NCBI GenBank assembly: GCA_029209985.1
Contig: JARGNZ010000011.1
Span: 1-64,000, forward strand
From: Parvibaculaceae bacterium
GTDB lineage: Bacteria; Pseudomonadota; Alphaproteobacteria; Parvibaculales; Parvibaculaceae
Direction of reading: 5' to 3'
Length of the DNA: 64,000 bases
The notes beneath the pieces are model-generated. The model made no database searches. It saw only the letters and a program-made list of their open reading frames with translations, and had not been told where the DNA came from. Each line of letters starts with the position of its first letter. Position 1 is the stretch's first letter. Both the position numbers and the translations under genes were made by a program. This document shows, one piece after another, positions 29,005 to 38,168 of the stretch.

Positions 29005-30102
29005 ATGGGCTTTAAATGCGGCATTGTGGGCCTACCCAACGTAGGCAAATCCACTCTATTCAACGCGCTGACCAAAACGGCTGCTGCGCAGGCTGAGAAC
29101 TATCCTTTCTGCACCATCGAACCCAATGTGGGCGAAGTAGCTGTGCCTGATGAACGCATGGACAACCTTGCTGCCATTGCTGGCTCTAAAGAAATTCTTC
29201 CCACTCGCCTGACATTCGTAGACATCGCCGGCCTCGTGGCAGGTGCCTCCCAAGGCGAAGGGCTGGGCAACCAATTCCTTTCCCACATCCGCGAAGTAGA
29301 CGCGATTGCCTATGTGCTGCGGTGCTTTGAAGATGAAGACATCACCCACGTAGATGGACGCATCGACCCGCTGTCTGATGCAGAGACCGTGGAAACAGAA
29401 TTGATGTTGGCCGATTTGGAAAGCCTTGAAAAGCGCCTCCCCAACTTGGAGAAAAAGGCCAAGGGCAACGACAAAGAAGCCAAACTCGCCATTGACTTGA
29501 TCAACCGCGCATTGGTGCCCCTACGCAACGGCAAACCTGCCCGCCAAACAGAGATCGCAGAAGACGAAATGAAAGCCTTCATTGGCTTAAACCTACTGAC
29601 CTCTAAGCCGATCCTCTACGTATGCAACGTGGACGAAGCATCAGCAGAAAATGGCAATGCATATTCTGACGTTGTGAAGAAACGCGCGGCAGAAGAAGGC
29701 GCGCAAGTCATCATCATCTCTGCGCAAATCGAAGCTGAAGTATCTCAACTCGATGCAGAAGAAGCCGCAGAATATTTGAACGACCTCGGCCTAAAGGAAC
29801 CCGGCCTTAATCGGTTGATCCGCACAGGCTACGCCCTGCTCGACCTCATCACCTATTTCACCTGTGGGCCAAAAGAAACCCGCGCGTGGACCATTCCACG
29901 GGGCACCAAAGCCCCTGCGGCAGCAGGCGTGATCCACACAGATTTTGAAAAAGGCTTCATCCGCGCCGAAACCATTGCCTACCCAGACTACGTTGAGTTT
30001 CAGGGCGAAACCGGCTGTAAAGACGCAGGCAAAATGCGCCTCGAAGGCAAAGAATACACAGTGCTGGATGGCGACGTGATGCATTTCCGCTTCAACACTT
30101 GA
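29005..30102 (+). CDS. ychF: Redox-regulated ATPase YchF (Obg-like)
   Basis: 365 residues. P-loop GLPNVGKSTLFNALT, switch region FVDIAGLVAGASQGEGLGN, a central coiled coil, and the C-terminal TGS domain (LITYFTCGPKETRAWTI ... KGFIRAETIAY). YchF prefers ATP because its specificity motif is non-canonical (here NVDE). It binds ribosomes and affects the oxidative-stress response. The ATG at 29005 matches the family start; the frame extends to a GTG at 28972. Confidence 0.97.
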   Translation: MGFKCGIVGLPNVGKSTLFNALTKTAAAQAENYPFCTIEPNVGEVAVPDERMDNLAAIAGSKEILPTRLTFVDIAGLVAGASQGEGLGNQFLSHIREVDAIAYVLRCFEDEDITHVDGRIDPLSDAETVETELMLADLESLEKRLPNLEKKAKGNDKEAKLAIDLINRALVPLRNGKPARQTEIAEDEMKAFIGLNLLTSKPILYVCNVDEASAENGNAYSDVVKKRAAEEGAQVIIISAQIEAEVSQLDAEEAAEYLNDLGLKEPGLNRLIRTGYALLDLITYFTCGPKETRAWTIPRGTKAPAAAGVIHTDFEKGFIRAETIAYPDYVEFQGETGCKDAGKMRLEGKEYTVLDGDVMHFRFNT

Positions 30103-30128
30103 TGCGCCTTAAAAACACTGAACAAAGA

Positions 30129-30160
30129 AAAAGCCCTCCCCGTTGCCGGGGAGGGCTTTT
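30129..30160. terminator. Terminator after ychF
   Basis: A perfect 14-bp stem, AAAAGCCCTCCCCG and its complement, closes a TTGC tetraloop. It is symmetrical and probably serves both ychF (plus) and the GH5 gene (minus), which converge here. Confidence 0.92.
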
Positions 30161-30180
30161 GCCTTCTAAATAGGCCACAG

Positions 30181-32181
30181 CTACTCTTCATCTTCGACAT
30201 ACGGCTCAACAAACATTTCCACATCTGCAGCCCCGTCGGAACGCACATGAAGCAACTGGCGCTGATCTTCATAAATAGCTTTAGCGCCCTTCAACTGAAT
30301 TGAATATCCCTCTGGGAATAAGGTACGCGGCATAAAAATTTCACTCGTGCCTTTTCCATCTGAATGGAATTTAAGGCAAAAGGTCCGCTCTTCCCTTTTG
30401 TAAACAACCTCTGTCACCAGGCCACTAATGGCACGTGGGTAAGGCCGCAAGAACCCCTTCAAACCCCGAGCGCCTGAATTCAAATCATTCGGGTTGGCTT
30501 GTTGGTCACGCGAAAAGATAGACAGGTCCTCTTGGTTCCACCCATCCCCAATGGCCAAATCATTACGGTTAGACGCCGTGTAGTTCCATTGCGTTGAAGA
30601 AATTCCTAAATGATCCAGCGCGTTATAAAGAAACTCTTGTGCAAGGTTCTGTCGCTCCCACGGAGCATCAGTATGATCGCCCTTTGCAAAAGCGTGATAA
30701 GCAGCCCCTTCTTCAAAATCAAAAGGGATGCCGCATTCACCAATCAGGGTTGGCCCACCAGCGCCCCCATTCAGACCTTTAGACGCAGCTTGAATTTGCC
30801 CAAGACTATCATTGTAAAACGCTTGAATTTCTTCCCGCCCGTTCATCATCTTACCGGAGAAGATATTGAACCGCTCAGGGTAATCAAAAGTCTTGGTATA
30901 GAGCGTCACAACATCATACCAGTGAGAAGCATTGACCACATTGTCAGGACTGCTCGCGGGGAAGCCTTCCCCTGTGATACCAGACAGAGGGTCCAACTCC
31001 GCAAACACCATCCAATCGGCGTTATAGGTCCGCACTGCCTCTGCCACCCGGCAAAAGAATGGCCCCATATAATCTTCTTCTAAATGAACAATGCGCCCAT
31101 CAACCTTTTCAAAAAAATCTTCGCGCGTGACAGTGACCGCGCCCGTCGCGGGATCGACCGCATAGGCCCCCGCCGCTGCAAAAGGATCAACCGCGCCGTC
31201 ACACCAAATAGAGACTTGATTGGGGTTCAAAATATCTTCCCCTGTTTTGCCCAAGGAAAGGTCATCTTTCAGGCCTACAATCGGAATGGTCCGCGTGTTC
31301 CCATGAGACACCGCAACATTGTCGAGCACCGACCACGCAAGACCGGGCCGCGCGATTTCAGGGTCTGCCTCGCTGGGGCCTAAATGTTGATAGCACATAG
31401 GCTGACCGATAAAACCCCGCCCCGGCTCATTCAACGTATCAAACCCAATCACATGGGGCATGTCTTTCACCCGTCGCGCAATTTGCGTCATGGCCCCAAT
31501 ATAATGAGCTTGCAAATAATCTTGAATGTTCTGCCCATCCACTTCCAAGCCCGGCGCAAAATCGCGGCCCGCAAAAAAGAGCGTCCACATGATACCATTT
31601 ACAGGGCGAGAATAGTTTTGCGACCACGACATTTGCGGGTAGTTCTCTTCTTGGCGCCCACCCCGTTCAAAGTCATAGGTGTGCTGCATCACATGCGCAG
31701 CATCAGAGGCATGAAAGCGGGTCATGTCGATCCCTGCTTTCTCAAAGCACCACGCGGGCGCCCCCGACCCCCCACTCATGCGGCTCCACACATCTTGGTG
31801 AAAGTCCACAAACACATAAAGCCCGTAGTCAGCGGCTTTCGCACAGAGTGCGGCGTAATAATCTAAATAAACTTCGTCATACTCTTGCGGGCCTGCATGT
31901 TCCACAGCCTCCCACGTGGTCAACAAGCGCAAACAGTTAAAGCCCCAATTTTGCAATCGGGAAAAGTGCTCGTCTGCTTCCGCCATCGGAAACGGACGGC
32001 CTATAAATGAAACCGTTTTATAATCTTGGAAGTCCGTCGGGAAATGAGTGCCCCCTTCTGGAAAAGGAAGTTTGCAATCCCCTCCCAAATTAACACCGCG
32101 CAAAATCACTTTGCGCCCCGCCTCATCGACAAAATGTGACCCTTCAATATGAAGTGGCTTAAGGGGTTCTGGTCCTGACAT
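30181..32181 (-). CDS. Intracellular GH5-family glycoside hydrolase (endoglycoceramidase/glucosylceramidase-like)
   Basis: 666 residues. The (beta/alpha)8 start KVILRGVNLGGDCK, LRLLTTWEAVE, YVFVDFHQDVWSR, the acid/base Glu in FDTLNEPGRGF and the nucleophile Glu in LIGECGIPFDFEEG mark clan-A family GH5. The sequence around these motifs resembles the subfamily containing fungal glucosylceramidases. There is no signal peptide, so the enzyme should act in the cytoplasm. A C-terminal beta domain follows the barrel. It starts with ATG after GGGAG. Substrate unproven. Confidence 0.82.
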   Translation of the reverse strand: MSGPEPLKPLHIEGSHFVDEAGRKVILRGVNLGGDCKLPFPEGGTHFPTDFQDYKTVSFIGRPFPMAEADEHFSRLQNWGFNCLRLLTTWEAVEHAGPQEYDEVYLDYYAALCAKAADYGLYVFVDFHQDVWSRMSGGSGAPAWCFEKAGIDMTRFHASDAAHVMQHTYDFERGGRQEENYPQMSWSQNYSRPVNGIMWTLFFAGRDFAPGLEVDGQNIQDYLQAHYIGAMTQIARRVKDMPHVIGFDTLNEPGRGFIGQPMCYQHLGPSEADPEIARPGLAWSVLDNVAVSHGNTRTIPIVGLKDDLSLGKTGEDILNPNQVSIWCDGAVDPFAAAGAYAVDPATGAVTVTREDFFEKVDGRIVHLEEDYMGPFFCRVAEAVRTYNADWMVFAELDPLSGITGEGFPASSPDNVVNASHWYDVVTLYTKTFDYPERFNIFSGKMMNGREEIQAFYNDSLGQIQAASKGLNGGAGGPTLIGECGIPFDFEEGAAYHAFAKGDHTDAPWERQNLAQEFLYNALDHLGISSTQWNYTASNRNDLAIGDGWNQEDLSIFSRDQQANPNDLNSGARGLKGFLRPYPRAISGLVTEVVYKREERTFCLKFHSDGKGTSEIFMPRTLFPEGYSIQLKGAKAIYEDQRQLLHVRSDGAADVEMFVEPYVEDEE

Positions 32182-32391
32182 TTTGTTCTCCCGGTAAACG
32201 ACACGATTTCAGGAGTCCCCTCCCATTTTGACGCCACATCTTAGGAGGAGAACGCAAGCACTGGCAAGAAAAGCTCGCCAACCGAATACCGTGTCGCCTC
32301 CGAGGTCACACTTGCATCTAGCTGGTGCGCACGTCACACTACGGCCAACAATATTTGGAATTTAATCGTTCAGTAACAACAGAGAGCTTCC

Positions 32392-33450
32392 ATGTCATCA
32401 TCTGACCTGCCTACCCTTCCAGCTCAACCCGCAAATGTTCCCTTTCCAACCAAAGCATGGCCCATCGCCAAGCCAAAAGCCGGAACAGATACGGAAAAAT
32501 TGGAGGCTCTGCTAGACCATGCCTTTGGCACCAAAGAAACAGAAGAAATGGGCGAGACCCACGCCTTGCTCGTGGTGCAGAACGGCACAATCGTAACTGA
32601 AAGATATGCAGAGGGCCTGAGCGCAGAAGATAGCTTCCCCTCATGGTCTATGGCCAAAAGCATCACCCATGCGTTGACCGGCATCCTAACCCGTGACGGC
32701 AAAATTGACATCAACGCCCCCGCGTATGCGCCCGAATGGCAAGGCCAAGACGATCCACGCAAAACCATCACCCTCGATCAATTGCTGCGCATGTCGAGCG
32801 GCTTAGCCTTCCAAGAAGATTACAATCCAGAACATCCCTCAGACGTGATCGAAATGTTGTGGGGCAGCGGCAAAGACGATGTGGCCCATTTTGCAGCAAG
32901 CTTCCCCCTTGCTCACGCACCTGACAGCACATGGTATTATTCCAGCGGCACCAGCAACATTGTGTCACGCGCGGTTGCCCACGGTCTCGGCTCAAGCTCC
33001 CCCGAAGAATTTGAAGTCTTCATGCGGTCAGAGCTTTTTGACCCCATCGGCATGAAGACGGTTGAGCCAAAATTCGATGCTGCCGGGACCTTCATTGGGT
33101 CCTCTTTCTGTTTCTCACGGGCCCGAGACTTCGCCCGCTTTGGCCTACTATATTTGCGGGACGGCGTGTGGGATGGAAAACGGATTTTACCAGAAGGCTG
33201 GGCCGATTATGCCCGCACCCCAACAGCCCAAACACCAGAGAACATAGAAGAAGACGGCGGCTATGGCGCGCACTTCTGGATCGGTTTTGGCGGCCCCAAT
33301 ACCTTCTCTTGCAATGGATTTGAAGGCCAATACATCGTTATGGTGCCCGAATTAGACTTGATTCTGGTCCGTCATGGCCGCACCCCAACAGAGAAAAAGA
33401 CAAATACGATTGCCTTCATGCAAGACGTAATCGGCTGTTTTAAGCCTTAG
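32392..33450 (+). CDS. Serine hydrolase of the beta-lactamase/PBP4* family
   Basis: 352 residues. SxxK is S86-M-A-K89 (PSWSMAKS); the second motif region is WYYSSGTSN, and HGRTP stands at the KTG-like position. No signal peptide is evident. Family members include esterases and D-aminopeptidases rather than true beta-lactamases, so antibiotic resistance is not implied. It faces the GH5 gene divergently. Confidence 0.85.
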   Translation: MSSSDLPTLPAQPANVPFPTKAWPIAKPKAGTDTEKLEALLDHAFGTKETEEMGETHALLVVQNGTIVTERYAEGLSAEDSFPSWSMAKSITHALTGILTRDGKIDINAPAYAPEWQGQDDPRKTITLDQLLRMSSGLAFQEDYNPEHPSDVIEMLWGSGKDDVAHFAASFPLAHAPDSTWYYSSGTSNIVSRAVAHGLGSSSPEEFEVFMRSELFDPIGMKTVEPKFDAAGTFIGSSFCFSRARDFARFGLLYLRDGVWDGKRILPEGWADYARTPTAQTPENIEEDGGYGAHFWIGFGGPNTFSCNGFEGQYIVMVPELDLILVRHGRTPTEKKTNTIAFMQDVIGCFKP

Positions 33451-33513
33451 TCAGTATTATTTAGATTAGGACAAATTTTCCTACTTGGGTGTTGAGATCT
33501 TAACCTGTAATAT

Positions 33514-33531
33514 GTATTTTACGGAAAATAC
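33514..33531. promoter_or_regulatory. Inverted repeat upstream of hypothetical gene
   Basis: GTATTTT-ACGG-AAAATAC is a perfect 7-bp inverted repeat ending 9 bases before the ATG at 33541. It could be an operator overlapping the promoter or a small hairpin near the ribosome-binding site. Role inferred. Confidence 0.35.
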
Positions 33532-33540
33532 GGAGTTATC

Positions 33541-33846
33541 ATGGGTGTTGTTCTCGCATTTCCAAAAGCCGCGAAAGCGGATAATTGGTTGTCAGCTCAG
33601 GAGTGGGCGCAACTAAGGCAGTTGCTTGCGCAAACGCCCTTTGAAATGCACTACGAACAATTCCCATTAGATAACGGCCCTTTCCATATCTACATCTACG
33701 TGTGCGGCTGGATAGCCCCCAGCTTTGAAGTAGAAAAACACGCGGGCGAATGGTCCATCATTGATTTGCGCAAAAGCGACAAAACAACCATTTGCACCAG
33801 CGGAGAACCAGAAGAAATTGTACGCTACCTGGTGCAACAGCGTTGA
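33541..33846 (+). CDS. Hypothetical protein
   Basis: 101 residues, not recognised. A short alpha/beta protein without signal or membrane segment; the middle has alternating beta-like stretches (FHIYIYVCGWIAPSFEVE) and one Cys, with a second in TTICTSG. GGAG lies ahead of the ATG. It sits between two serine-hydrolase genes on the same strand. Confidence 0.6.
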   Translation: MGVVLAFPKAAKADNWLSAQEWAQLRQLLAQTPFEMHYEQFPLDNGPFHIYIYVCGWIAPSFEVEKHAGEWSIIDLRKSDKTTICTSGEPEEIVRYLVQQR

Positions 33847-33923
33847 GATAAACCTTCCCCTTTGAGCAAGCACAATCCATACTTCCCAAAAATTATGGGG
33901 AGGCCGCATAAGCGGTATATAGC

Positions 33924-35165
33924 ATGAACATCACCACACCAATCTCATCAGCCCAATCACTTGGCTTTGACCCGGACCGTTTGGACAAAATTCCAACTTT
34001 CCTCCAGTCCTACATCGACAGCGGAAAATTGGCGGGCACATCGGTCATCATTTCACGCCACGGCGAGATCGTGCAGTTCGAAGTTAACGGCAACAAAGAC
34101 CGCGAAAATAATCTACCACTGGAAAAAGATAGCATCTTCCGCATCTATTCCATGACCAAGCCCATCACCTCTCTGGCATTGATGATGTTGTATGAAGAAG
34201 GCAAATTGCAGCTCATTCATCCAGTATCCCACTACATTCCTTCTTTCGCAGACTTACAGGTCTGGGACGAAGGCACATGGGACAACTACACAACCAAAGC
34301 GCCAGACCGCGAAATGCGGGTCTATGATTTGCTGACCCACACATCTGGCCTCACTTATGACTTCATGATGGCCCACCCGGTAGACAAACTCTATCGCAAG
34401 AACAAATTAGGCGGTGCAGGCCGAACCAATTTGACCTTAGAAGAAATTGTAGACGGGCTTTCCAAAATGCCGTTGCAGTTTTCACCGGGCACCAAATGGA
34501 ATTATTCCATGGCCACAGATGTGTGCGGCCGTTTGGTCGAAATCATCTCCGGGAAACCCCTCGATGTCTTCCTAAAGGAACGTATTTTCGAGCCGCTTGG
34601 CATGGTGGACACAGGCTTCCACGTACCAGAAGACAAGTGGGACCGCTTTGCCCCTTGTTACCGCAAAGACCCCGAAACAGGCGTCACAGGCCGGGTAGAT
34701 GAAGCCGACGCAACCGGCCAATTCACCTCGCCTCCTTCTTTTCTGTCTGGCGGCGGCGGTTTAGTCTCCACCCAATCAGATTATTTAGCCTTCTGCCAAA
34801 TGCTGCTCAACGGCGGGGAGGCAAATGGCACCCGGTTCGTGTCGCCCAAAACCATTGACCTCATGACCATGAACCACTTGCCCGACAACAAAACCATGCG
34901 GGAAATGGACAACTCAGCATTTTCAGAAACCGGCATGGATGGCGTCGGCTTTGGGCTAGGCTTCTCTGTGCTTTTAGACCAAGGCGCGTCTCATTCATTG
35001 GGCACACCGGGCATCTATTCTTGGGGCGGACTGGCCTCTACATATTTCTGGATTGACCCTGTGGAGGACCTGACAGTCATTTTCATGACCCAACTCATGC
35101 CCTCCAGCAGCTATCCAATTCGCCCTCAATTGCAGCAACTCGTCTATGCCGCAATGATCGACTGA
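33924..35165 (+). CDS. Serine hydrolase, class C beta-lactamase-like/family VIII esterase
   Basis: 413 residues. SxxK is S76-M-T-K79 in RIYSMTKPITSLALM; the second motif WNYSMATDV supplies the Tyr; the end has GTPGIYSWGG and FMTQLMP, common in family VIII carboxylesterases (EstB-like). No signal peptide. It is unrelated in detail to the hydrolase at 32.4 kb beyond the fold, so not a recent tandem duplicate. Confidence 0.88.
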   Translation: MNITTPISSAQSLGFDPDRLDKIPTFLQSYIDSGKLAGTSVIISRHGEIVQFEVNGNKDRENNLPLEKDSIFRIYSMTKPITSLALMMLYEEGKLQLIHPVSHYIPSFADLQVWDEGTWDNYTTKAPDREMRVYDLLTHTSGLTYDFMMAHPVDKLYRKNKLGGAGRTNLTLEEIVDGLSKMPLQFSPGTKWNYSMATDVCGRLVEIISGKPLDVFLKERIFEPLGMVDTGFHVPEDKWDRFAPCYRKDPETGVTGRVDEADATGQFTSPPSFLSGGGGLVSTQSDYLAFCQMLLNGGEANGTRFVSPKTIDLMTMNHLPDNKTMREMDNSAFSETGMDGVGFGLGFSVLLDQGASHSLGTPGIYSWGGLASTYFWIDPVEDLTVIFMTQLMPSSSYPIRPQLQQLVYAAMID

Positions 35166-35180
35166 TTTCTGTTAGCGGCT

Positions 35181-35549
35181 TTACGCCTCTTCAGGGATCA
35201 GCCCAAATTTCAACAAATTGCCGTGCGGGTCATGGACATAGAATTCTTTCATGTTCCAGTCCCGGACGGCAAAGTCGCTCAGGCGCCCCTTTTGGGCAAC
35301 AATCAAGTCCTCACGCCCCCGAAAATCCTCATAGAGCGAAGGCACTTGCCCCCCGCGAATATAGCAAGATGTGTTCTCTGCAATTTGGCGATCAGGGCAT
35401 AACCAAAAATGCAGTTCAATCTCATCGCGTTTCATAATGAGATAGTCTCCAAGCTCTTCACCGTGGAAACCAAGAGCCGTCCGATAGAAAGCTTCACTTT
35501 CAGCAATATCAAGTGAGGCCAAAAGCGGAATAGCGCGTGCATAGTCCAT
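35181..35549 (-). CDS. VOC family protein (bleomycin-resistance/glyoxalase fold)
   Basis: 122 residues. RAIPLLASLDIAESEAFYRTALGF is the first beta-alpha-beta unit, ELHFWLCPD the second strand set, and FYVHDPHGNLLKFG the final VOC motif. This matches the bleomycin-binding subgroup, though such proteins are often uncharacterised. The ATG at 35549 has AGGA 7 bases upstream; an in-frame ATG at 35555 is possible. Confidence 0.8.
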   Translation of the reverse strand: MDYARAIPLLASLDIAESEAFYRTALGFHGEELGDYLIMKRDEIELHFWLCPDRQIAENTSCYIRGGQVPSLYEDFRGREDLIVAQKGRLSDFAVRDWNMKEFYVHDPHGNLLKFGLIPEEA

Positions 35550-35630
35550 ATTCATTTCCTATTTCTGCTGCGTTCGGTCGGTCTTCTGTTAAAATGCCCG
35601 CAATGAAGAACAAAATAAATCGGAAATTTT

Positions 35631-36113
35631 ATGACGGCACCAATATATTTTTGGGAAGACATTGCTCCTGACCTCTCATTTGAAACCGCCAGCCACAAAG
35701 CCAGCACAGAAGAAATCATCGAATTTGCACAAGAGTTTGACCCCCAACCGTTCCACCTAGATGCAGAGGCGGCAAAGGATTCATTGTTGGGTGGCCTGTG
35801 TGCCTCCGGTTGGCATATTTGCTCTCTCTCCATGCGCCTGATTTACGATGCGTTTCTTTACAAATGCGCGGCCCTTGGTGCCCCCGGCATCGAAGAGGTG
35901 CGCTGGCGCAAACCGCTGTTTGTGGAAGACACCGTTCGGGTCAAGGTGACAGTCCTTGAAAAACGAAGCTCTGCCAGCAAGTCCGATATGGGCCTTGTAA
36001 AATGGCAATGGGAAATGCTCAATCAAAACGATGAAACCATTGCACTGTTGAGCAGCTGGATGATGTTCAGCAAACGCCCTCACCCCCACACCCCGTCTGA
36101 GGAGCACGCCTAA
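35631..36113 (+). CDS. MaoC family dehydratase (first of tandem pair)
   Basis: 160 residues, hot-dog fold. EFDPQPFHLDAEAAKDSLLGGLCASGWH contains the hydratase motif with Asp and His. It hydrates enoyl-thioesters, probably acyl-CoA. It overlaps the next gene by one base and shares the same motif, suggesting a heterodimer or a two-domain enzyme split into two genes. Confidence 0.85.
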   Translation: MTAPIYFWEDIAPDLSFETASHKASTEEIIEFAQEFDPQPFHLDAEAAKDSLLGGLCASGWHICSLSMRLIYDAFLYKCAALGAPGIEEVRWRKPLFVEDTVRVKVTVLEKRSSASKSDMGLVKWQWEMLNQNDETIALLSSWMMFSKRPHPHTPSEEHA

Positions 36114-36610
36114 TGCCTTGGTTTGAAGATGTTAAAATTGGCACCAGCTCCGAGCTGGGCAGCTACACATTCACACAAGAAGAAATCATCGCCTTTGGTA
36201 AAAAGTTCGATCCTCAGCCCTTCCATGTGGACCCTGAGGCAGCAACAGAAAGTGCCTTTGGCGGCCTCATCGCTTCCGGCTGGCACACGTGTTCCATATG
36301 GATGAAATTGATGATTGCCAGTCGCACAGACGACCCCGTTGAAGAAGAACCCGACGAAGATGGTCGCACCCCACCCCGTGGTGGCCCCTCCCCCGGTGTG
36401 CTCGACATTCGTTGGAAAAAGTCAGTGCGCCCGGGCGATACAATCAGCTACCGCACCGAAGTCGTAGAAAAGATCGATCTCAAATCCCGCCCCAACCTCG
36501 GCATCGTGAGAAGCCTGAACACCGGCACCAATCAAAATGGGGAGACGGTCATCACCTTTTTGGGGCAAGGGTTAGTCGAACGCAAAGCACCGCTCAACAC
36601 CGCAAACTAA
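36113..36610 (+). CDS. MaoC family dehydratase (second of tandem pair)
   Basis: 165 residues. KFDPQPFHVDPEAATESAFGGLIASGWH parallels the neighbour. An acidic insert (VEEEPDEDGRTPPRGGPS) distinguishes it. TAATG coupling with the upstream gene and GAGGAG as ribosome-binding site indicate equal expression. Substrate unknown; no acyl-CoA synthetase or dehydrogenase is next to it. Confidence 0.85.
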   Translation: MPWFEDVKIGTSSELGSYTFTQEEIIAFGKKFDPQPFHVDPEAATESAFGGLIASGWHTCSIWMKLMIASRTDDPVEEEPDEDGRTPPRGGPSPGVLDIRWKKSVRPGDTISYRTEVVEKIDLKSRPNLGIVRSLNTGTNQNGETVITFLGQGLVERKAPLNTAN

Positions 36611-36613
36611 AGA

Positions 36614-36646
36614 GCAACCAACAGCTCCCAAGGGGCTGTTGGTTGC
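36614..36646. terminator. Hairpin after the MaoC pair
   Basis: GCAACCAACAGC and its perfect complement (36635-36646) form a 12-bp stem just after the stop codon. There is no U-tract on the plus strand, so it may stabilise the mRNA end rather than terminate alone. Confidence 0.6.
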
Positions 36647-36831
36647 CCTCCGTATTCCCGCCCATGCGCCGTGCGTATGACACTTTAAGCAAACACCATC
36701 TTAGCTCTTGAATTCAGAACAAAATCCTCACAGGATCAAACCAATTTTACGACACAGCACACCACCGTCGCTCACTCCTACATCCGATAGTGAGACAACA
36801 GCGGCAAAACAACAGACACAAAGAGGGTCAC

Positions 36832-37500
36832 ATGGGGCAAATGGTACAACTCACAGGCGATGAGGGGTTTGCCCTTTCTGCTTATCACTCTCCGGCAATC
36901 GGTGAACGTAAAGGCGGCCTTGTGTTGGCCCAAGAAATCTTTGGGGTCACTGACCACATCAAAGAACTCTGCGATGGATTTGCCGCCGACGGATACGATG
37001 TGATCGCCCCTTCCCTCTATGACCGTGCGCACCGCGACTGGCGGGCAGACTATTCAGAGGAAGGCATTGCCACATCCATCAAACTGGCCAAAGCAACAGG
37101 CATCAAATACAGCGCAGGCGACATCCAAGCCGCGATTGATTACCTCGATGGGCAAGGCAATAAACGTATCCATATCACAGGCTATTGTTACGGCGGCGCT
37201 ATTGCGTGGCTCGCCGCGTGCCGATGCTCTGGCCTTACGTCAGCCGTAGGCTATTACGGTCGCCTTATTATGGACCTCGACACTGAGGTCCCCACCTGCC
37301 CCACCATGCTGCATTTCGGCTCAAAGGATGCCAGCATTCCAATGGACTGGGTAACCGAATTTAAGGAACGCAGAAAAGACATCACCATCCATATTTATGA
37401 GGCCGACCACGGCTTCAACTCAGACAGACGCGAAAACTATGATGCCGATGTCACCGCGCAAGCCCGCGCACGCACCCTTGAGTGGTTCGAGAAAGCTTAA
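36832..37500 (+). CDS. Dienelactone hydrolase family protein
   Basis: 222 residues, alpha/beta hydrolase. The nucleophile is Cys in ITGYCYGGAIAWLA; the acid and base are in LHFGSKDASIP and YEADHGFNSD. The ATG at 36832 follows AGAGGG and matches the family start. Cys-type dienelactone hydrolases open lactones of aromatic degradation, but many members have other roles; no catechol pathway genes are nearby. Its end overlaps the aldolase end by 3-4 bases, convergently. Confidence 0.88.
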   Translation: MGQMVQLTGDEGFALSAYHSPAIGERKGGLVLAQEIFGVTDHIKELCDGFAADGYDVIAPSLYDRAHRDWRADYSEEGIATSIKLAKATGIKYSAGDIQAAIDYLDGQGNKRIHITGYCYGGAIAWLAACRCSGLTSAVGYYGRLIMDLDTEVPTCPTMLHFGSKDASIPMDWVTEFKERRKDITIHIYEADHGFNSDRRENYDADVTAQARARTLEWFEKA

Positions 37501-38168
37501 ACCTCAGGCTGTTTGCCATAGGTCTTAAACTTCTCCAACACACGTGCCATTTCCTGTTTATCCAAAATAGTTGGGGTGCCTACTTGGCAGGCCAAATGAT
37601 AGTGCTGCGCCAATGTTTCGACTTCATGCGCAAGGCCATAAGCTTTCCCTAAGCTCTCCCCCGTCGCAATTTGCCCATGATGGGACAACAAACAGGCAGC
37701 GCGTGTGGCCAAACCCGCCACCACATGGGCGCCTAACTCATCCGTGCCGAAGGTGGCATAGGGCACACAGGGAATATCATCTCCCCCCGCCACTGCGACC
37801 ATATAGTGAAACGCCGGAATGCTTTGCTCTAAACACGCCAGTGCCGTCGCATAGGGTGAATGCGTGTGCACAATCCCGCGCACATCCCCCCGCGCCCGAT
37901 AGATGGCACAATGAAAATGCCATTCAGAGGAAGGCAAGCGAACACCGCTTAACACCTCCCCTTGCAACGAGAGCGACACAATGTCATCCGGCAAAAGATC
38001 CGCGTAGGCCATGCCACTTGGGGTGATGAGAACGTGATCTCCAAACCGCATGGAGACATTGCCCGACGTGCCCGGTGACAATTTACTATCCGACATTGCC
38101 AACGCCGTATCGATCACCTCTTGGCGCGCCCAGTCTTCATCACCAATATTTTTAACAAGACGGCTCAA
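37497..38168 (-). CDS. Class II aldolase, probable Ald2-type of 5-deoxyribose/MTA shunt
   Basis: 223 residues. [19 protein letters not shown], the Glu of PSSEWHFH, the metal ligands in IVHTHSPYA and the third His in LLSHHGQIA are the zinc-aldolase pattern. Context (mtnP, apt, mtnA on the same strand, overlapping) points to the Ald2 aldolase that splits 5-deoxyribulose- or methylthioribulose-1-phosphate to DHAP and an aldehyde. I choose the TTG at 38168, overlapping the mtnA stop as TTGA with GGAGAAGG just upstream; an ATG at 38219 would overlap mtnA by 55 bases. MtnB or fuculose aldolase are alternatives. Confidence 0.82.
   Translation of the reverse strand: MSRLVKNIGDEDWARQEVIDTALAMSDSKLSPGTSGNVSMRFGDHVLITPSGMAYADLLPDDIVSLSLQGEVLSGVRLPSSEWHFHCAIYRARGDVRGIVHTHSPYATALACLEQSIPAFHYMVAVAGGDDIPCVPYATFGTDELGAHVVAGLATRAACLLSHHGQIATGESLGKAYGLAHEVETLAQHYHLACQVGTPTILDKQEMARVLEKFKTYGKQPEV

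Noticed and set aside
32392-35165. Beta-lactamase resistance genes
   Set aside because: The SxxK proteins lack signal peptides and fit esterase/peptidase branches of the family; resistance is not supported.
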